From Golubevia sp. BC0850 (taxonomy: Eukaryota; Basidiomycota; Exobasidiomycetes; Golubeviales; Golubeviaceae): a DNA stretch of 64,000 nt. The notes beneath the pieces were generated by a model. That model was not told the origin of the DNA, searched no databases, and was given only the letters and a program-made list of their open reading frames with translations. Shown here in pieces: positions 62,285-64,000 of this stretch. The stretch is from positions 165,175 through 229,174 of the forward strand of contig JAAVVG010000029.1 of assembly GCA_012976225.1 (NCBI GenBank). The letters are read 5' to 3'. How positions within the stretch are numbered: the stretch's first letter is position 1; each line of letters begins with the position of its first letter. The translations under genes and the position numbers were made by a program.

Positions 62285-62397
62285 CGCTGCATCCCTGCAT
62301 CAATTTTATGAGTTGGTTTTGGACTTCTGCTGGGCAGAACAAAAGATTTTGATACGACATTCAAAGGGAACAGCATTGTTTTCCTAATCCTTCAAGC
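62285..62397 (+). repeat. Diverged direct repeat, copy B
   Basis: Counterpart of 56374-56470. The two copies bracket the decayed F-box/LRR region. Confidence 0.7.
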
Positions 62398-62822
62398 CAT
62401 ATTACTGAGGGAGAGGACTTTGGTAATGCACGGCAGAAGAATTCACGATTCCTTTGTCCTTTCTGTAACACCCATAATTTTCTTTTCCACTGAGTTCTCA
62501 GCCGTATAAAATGTCTCTCAAATTCTCTAGAAAGGATTATCTTGCTGTAGTTGACTGGTGCTCGCCTGCCTTTTAATTCCATGTTCGTTGTTCTCTCATA
62601 TCTCATACTCCAAGCAGAAAGTTCCTTGGTTTTTGCTCCTTCTTCGAAGATCGAGAACAAAAAAGCGACCTACAGATCCACGTGTCGATCCATCGTAAGA
62701 TTTCTCATTTTCGTCGATCTTGTTTAGTGAGGAAGAGTGAGGAAGAGGTCCGACCCCCTTTTCTTCTCAAACCGACCCTACTTTGATGTACCCTACTTTT
62801 AAAAACTTTCGAGTCCCAAAAG

Positions 62823-62829
62823 TATATAA
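62823..62829 (+). promoter_or_regulatory. TATA box of the DPBB gene
   Basis: TATATAA about 125 bp upstream of the ATG at 62954, followed by a CT/CA-rich leader typical of fungal secreted-protein genes. Confidence 0.55.
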
Positions 62830-62953
62830 CGCAACCTCAACTAGTCGACAAATCTTTTGTCCTCACACTCACACTCATTCATCTAGTTCCAACTTCCTTT
62901 CCATAGACACGAAACTCACTTTCATTGACCAAACCGCACACAGTCACTTCAAG

Positions 62954-63486
62954 ATGCAATTTTCAACTGCCGTCATTTCTCTCGTTCTTTCTACTATCGT
63001 CAGCGTCGCCGCTCCTGTCAAGAGATCGCATTCTGGTTCTGCCACATACTTCTATCAGAACGGAGTCAAAGGGAGTTGGTGGGTATTGAGAATAAAAGGT
63101 TGGATTTGGTCCACTCTTTCGTTCATCGCTTGACTGACTGTATCTGCTTCTTTCTCTCTACCTAGCGGAACTGCCCACAGCGATGACACTGTCTTAGTCG
63201 CTGTTTCGAGCCAACACCATTCTTCTTCGAATTGTGGGAAGACTCTCAACATCTCTCATAACGGAAACTCCATTTCAGCCGTCATCGCAGATGAGGTGAG
63301 TGGCGATCTCTTTTGTGTTGACTGAGATGAAGTGTCCTTTCTCCTGACTTACCCACCCTTCCGAACCTGTTTGTCTTCTAGTGTCCGACTTGCGACTACT
63401 ACGATCTCGACCTGAGTGTTGCCGCCTTCAAGGCTCTAGGTCAGATGTCAAAAGGTGTTTTGGACGTCGAGTGGTACATGGAATGA
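62954..63486 (+). CDS. Small secreted double-psi beta-barrel protein (expansin/barwin/RlpA-like)
   Basis: Three exons, 62954-63078, 63166-63295 and 63382-63486, 360 nt (119 aa). The N-terminus MQFSTAVISLVLSTIVSVAA is a signal peptide, followed by PVKR, a Kex2-type cleavage site. The domain has the fungal DPBB pattern: GSATYFYQNGVKGSCGTAHS, LVAVSSQ, NCGKTLNISHNG, ADECPTCDYYDLDLSVAAF and GVLDVEW. Four cysteines (GSC, NC, EC, TC) can form two disulfides. The first splice creates the first Cys and the second splice creates DECPTC. Such proteins act outside the cell, on cell walls or as small effectors. The single domain without a carbohydrate-binding module means expansin activity cannot be assumed. 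Intron 1 has a GTGGGT donor. Confidence 0.92.
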
Positions 63487-63845
63487 GCAAATATTTTCCA
63501 GTCCAAGTCGAATCCTCCAACACCTCTAAAACGATCTTTCTCAACGTTCCAGTCTTGAAGCCTGTAAGCACTCCTTGGAATCTTCCATCAGCCTCCCGCA
63601 CTCTACTGCTAGCTTTCGCTCGATTTTCCCTTTTCTCTACAGCCCATGCAATCACCGTTTCGTAACCTCTAGTCTTCATTCTCCCTTCCCTTCGAATCTT
63701 GATCAAATTGATCTCTTTAAAAGGAGCTTGAAATTCCCTCACTGTATCTCTACTTCTCGTACCAAGCACTAGGCTCTTCTCAATTCCAAACATCATGATG
63801 GACACATGGCAGTTCTCATCTTTCCAATTTTTTTGTTTCTTTCCG

Positions 63846-64000
63846 AATCTCGAGCTCAAGGAGTGGCTACATGGACCAACTCTGATAGACGACTTCGCCA
63901 TCTTAGAAGAGACAGCGCTGCTTGCCCCCCTTCCAGAAAAACAAGGGGTAGGAAATCGACAGTGGGACGCGACCGGCGAGTGATAGGTCAGCGGAAGGGA
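63846..64000 (-). repeat. 155-bp dispersed repeat, copy 2 (inverted, cut by window end)
   Basis: Reverse complement of 50615-50769 with three mismatches by eye. The match is still perfect at the last base of the window, so the true element is longer. It begins about 360 bp after the DPBB stop codon. Confidence 0.9.

Larger units (their letters stand above)
61867..62953. other. Intergenic region with diverged repeat and TATA box
   Basis: About 1.1 kb without a recognised gene. It holds copy B of the diverged direct repeat and, near its end, a TATA box for the secreted DPBB protein. Confidence 0.45.

Overview
The window is nuclear DNA from a fungus, most probably a basidiomycete. Nearly every gene is split by short introns (about 45-180 nt) with GTGAGT/GTAAGT-type donors, genes are packed on both strands, and the gene set is fungal: a LUFS/FLO8-SOM1 regulator, a fungal_trans-domain regulator, ABP1, THI5-type HMP-P synthase and a secreted double-psi beta-barrel protein. 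I did not try to name the species. Exon chains were joined by hand so that phase and family motifs stay continuous. Where all exons are listed, the total is an exact multiple of three.

Layout. 0.3-22 kb: LUFS-domain regulator (-), a long leader/intergenic stretch, mitochondrial ribosomal protein uS13m (-) head-to-head with a 12-TM MFS transporter (+), TRM4/NSUN2 tRNA m5C methyltransferase (+), a short-chain dehydrogenase (+), an unrecognised Ser-rich protein (-), an acidic coiled-coil protein (-) head-to-head with splicing factor PRP3 (+). 22-24.8 kb: sparse, with a broken F-box-like gene. 24.8-49.5 kb: dense housekeeping block with THI5 (-, ten exons), VPS41 (-, nine exons), an ABC-F ATPase (-), ABP1 (+), a fungal_trans regulator (+), a PP2C phosphatase (+), DDAH (-) head-to-head with mitochondrial glutamyl-tRNA synthetase (+). 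49.5-53.3 kb: gene-poor and repeat-bearing, with two minus-strand genes whose frames I cannot close. 53.3-56 kb: a Myb-domain REB1/TTF1-like protein (+). 56-62.4 kb: decaying F-box/LRR-like genes flanked by a diverged direct repeat. 62.9-64 kb: a small secreted DPBB protein, then a 155-bp segment repeated almost identically, inverted, at 50.6 kb and running off the window end.

The genes do not form one pathway; this is ordinary chromosome interrupted by two accessory or decaying islands (about 49.5-53 kb and 56-62.5 kb). No convincing new multi-gene system was seen. The points most worth a second look are an apparent GA-AG intron in THI5, a GC-AG intron in the fungal_trans regulator, the near-identical inverted repeat, the group of broken F-box/LRR genes, a poly-G frameshift at 51.45 kb, very short bidirectional promoters, and unusual insertions in PP2C and VPS41.
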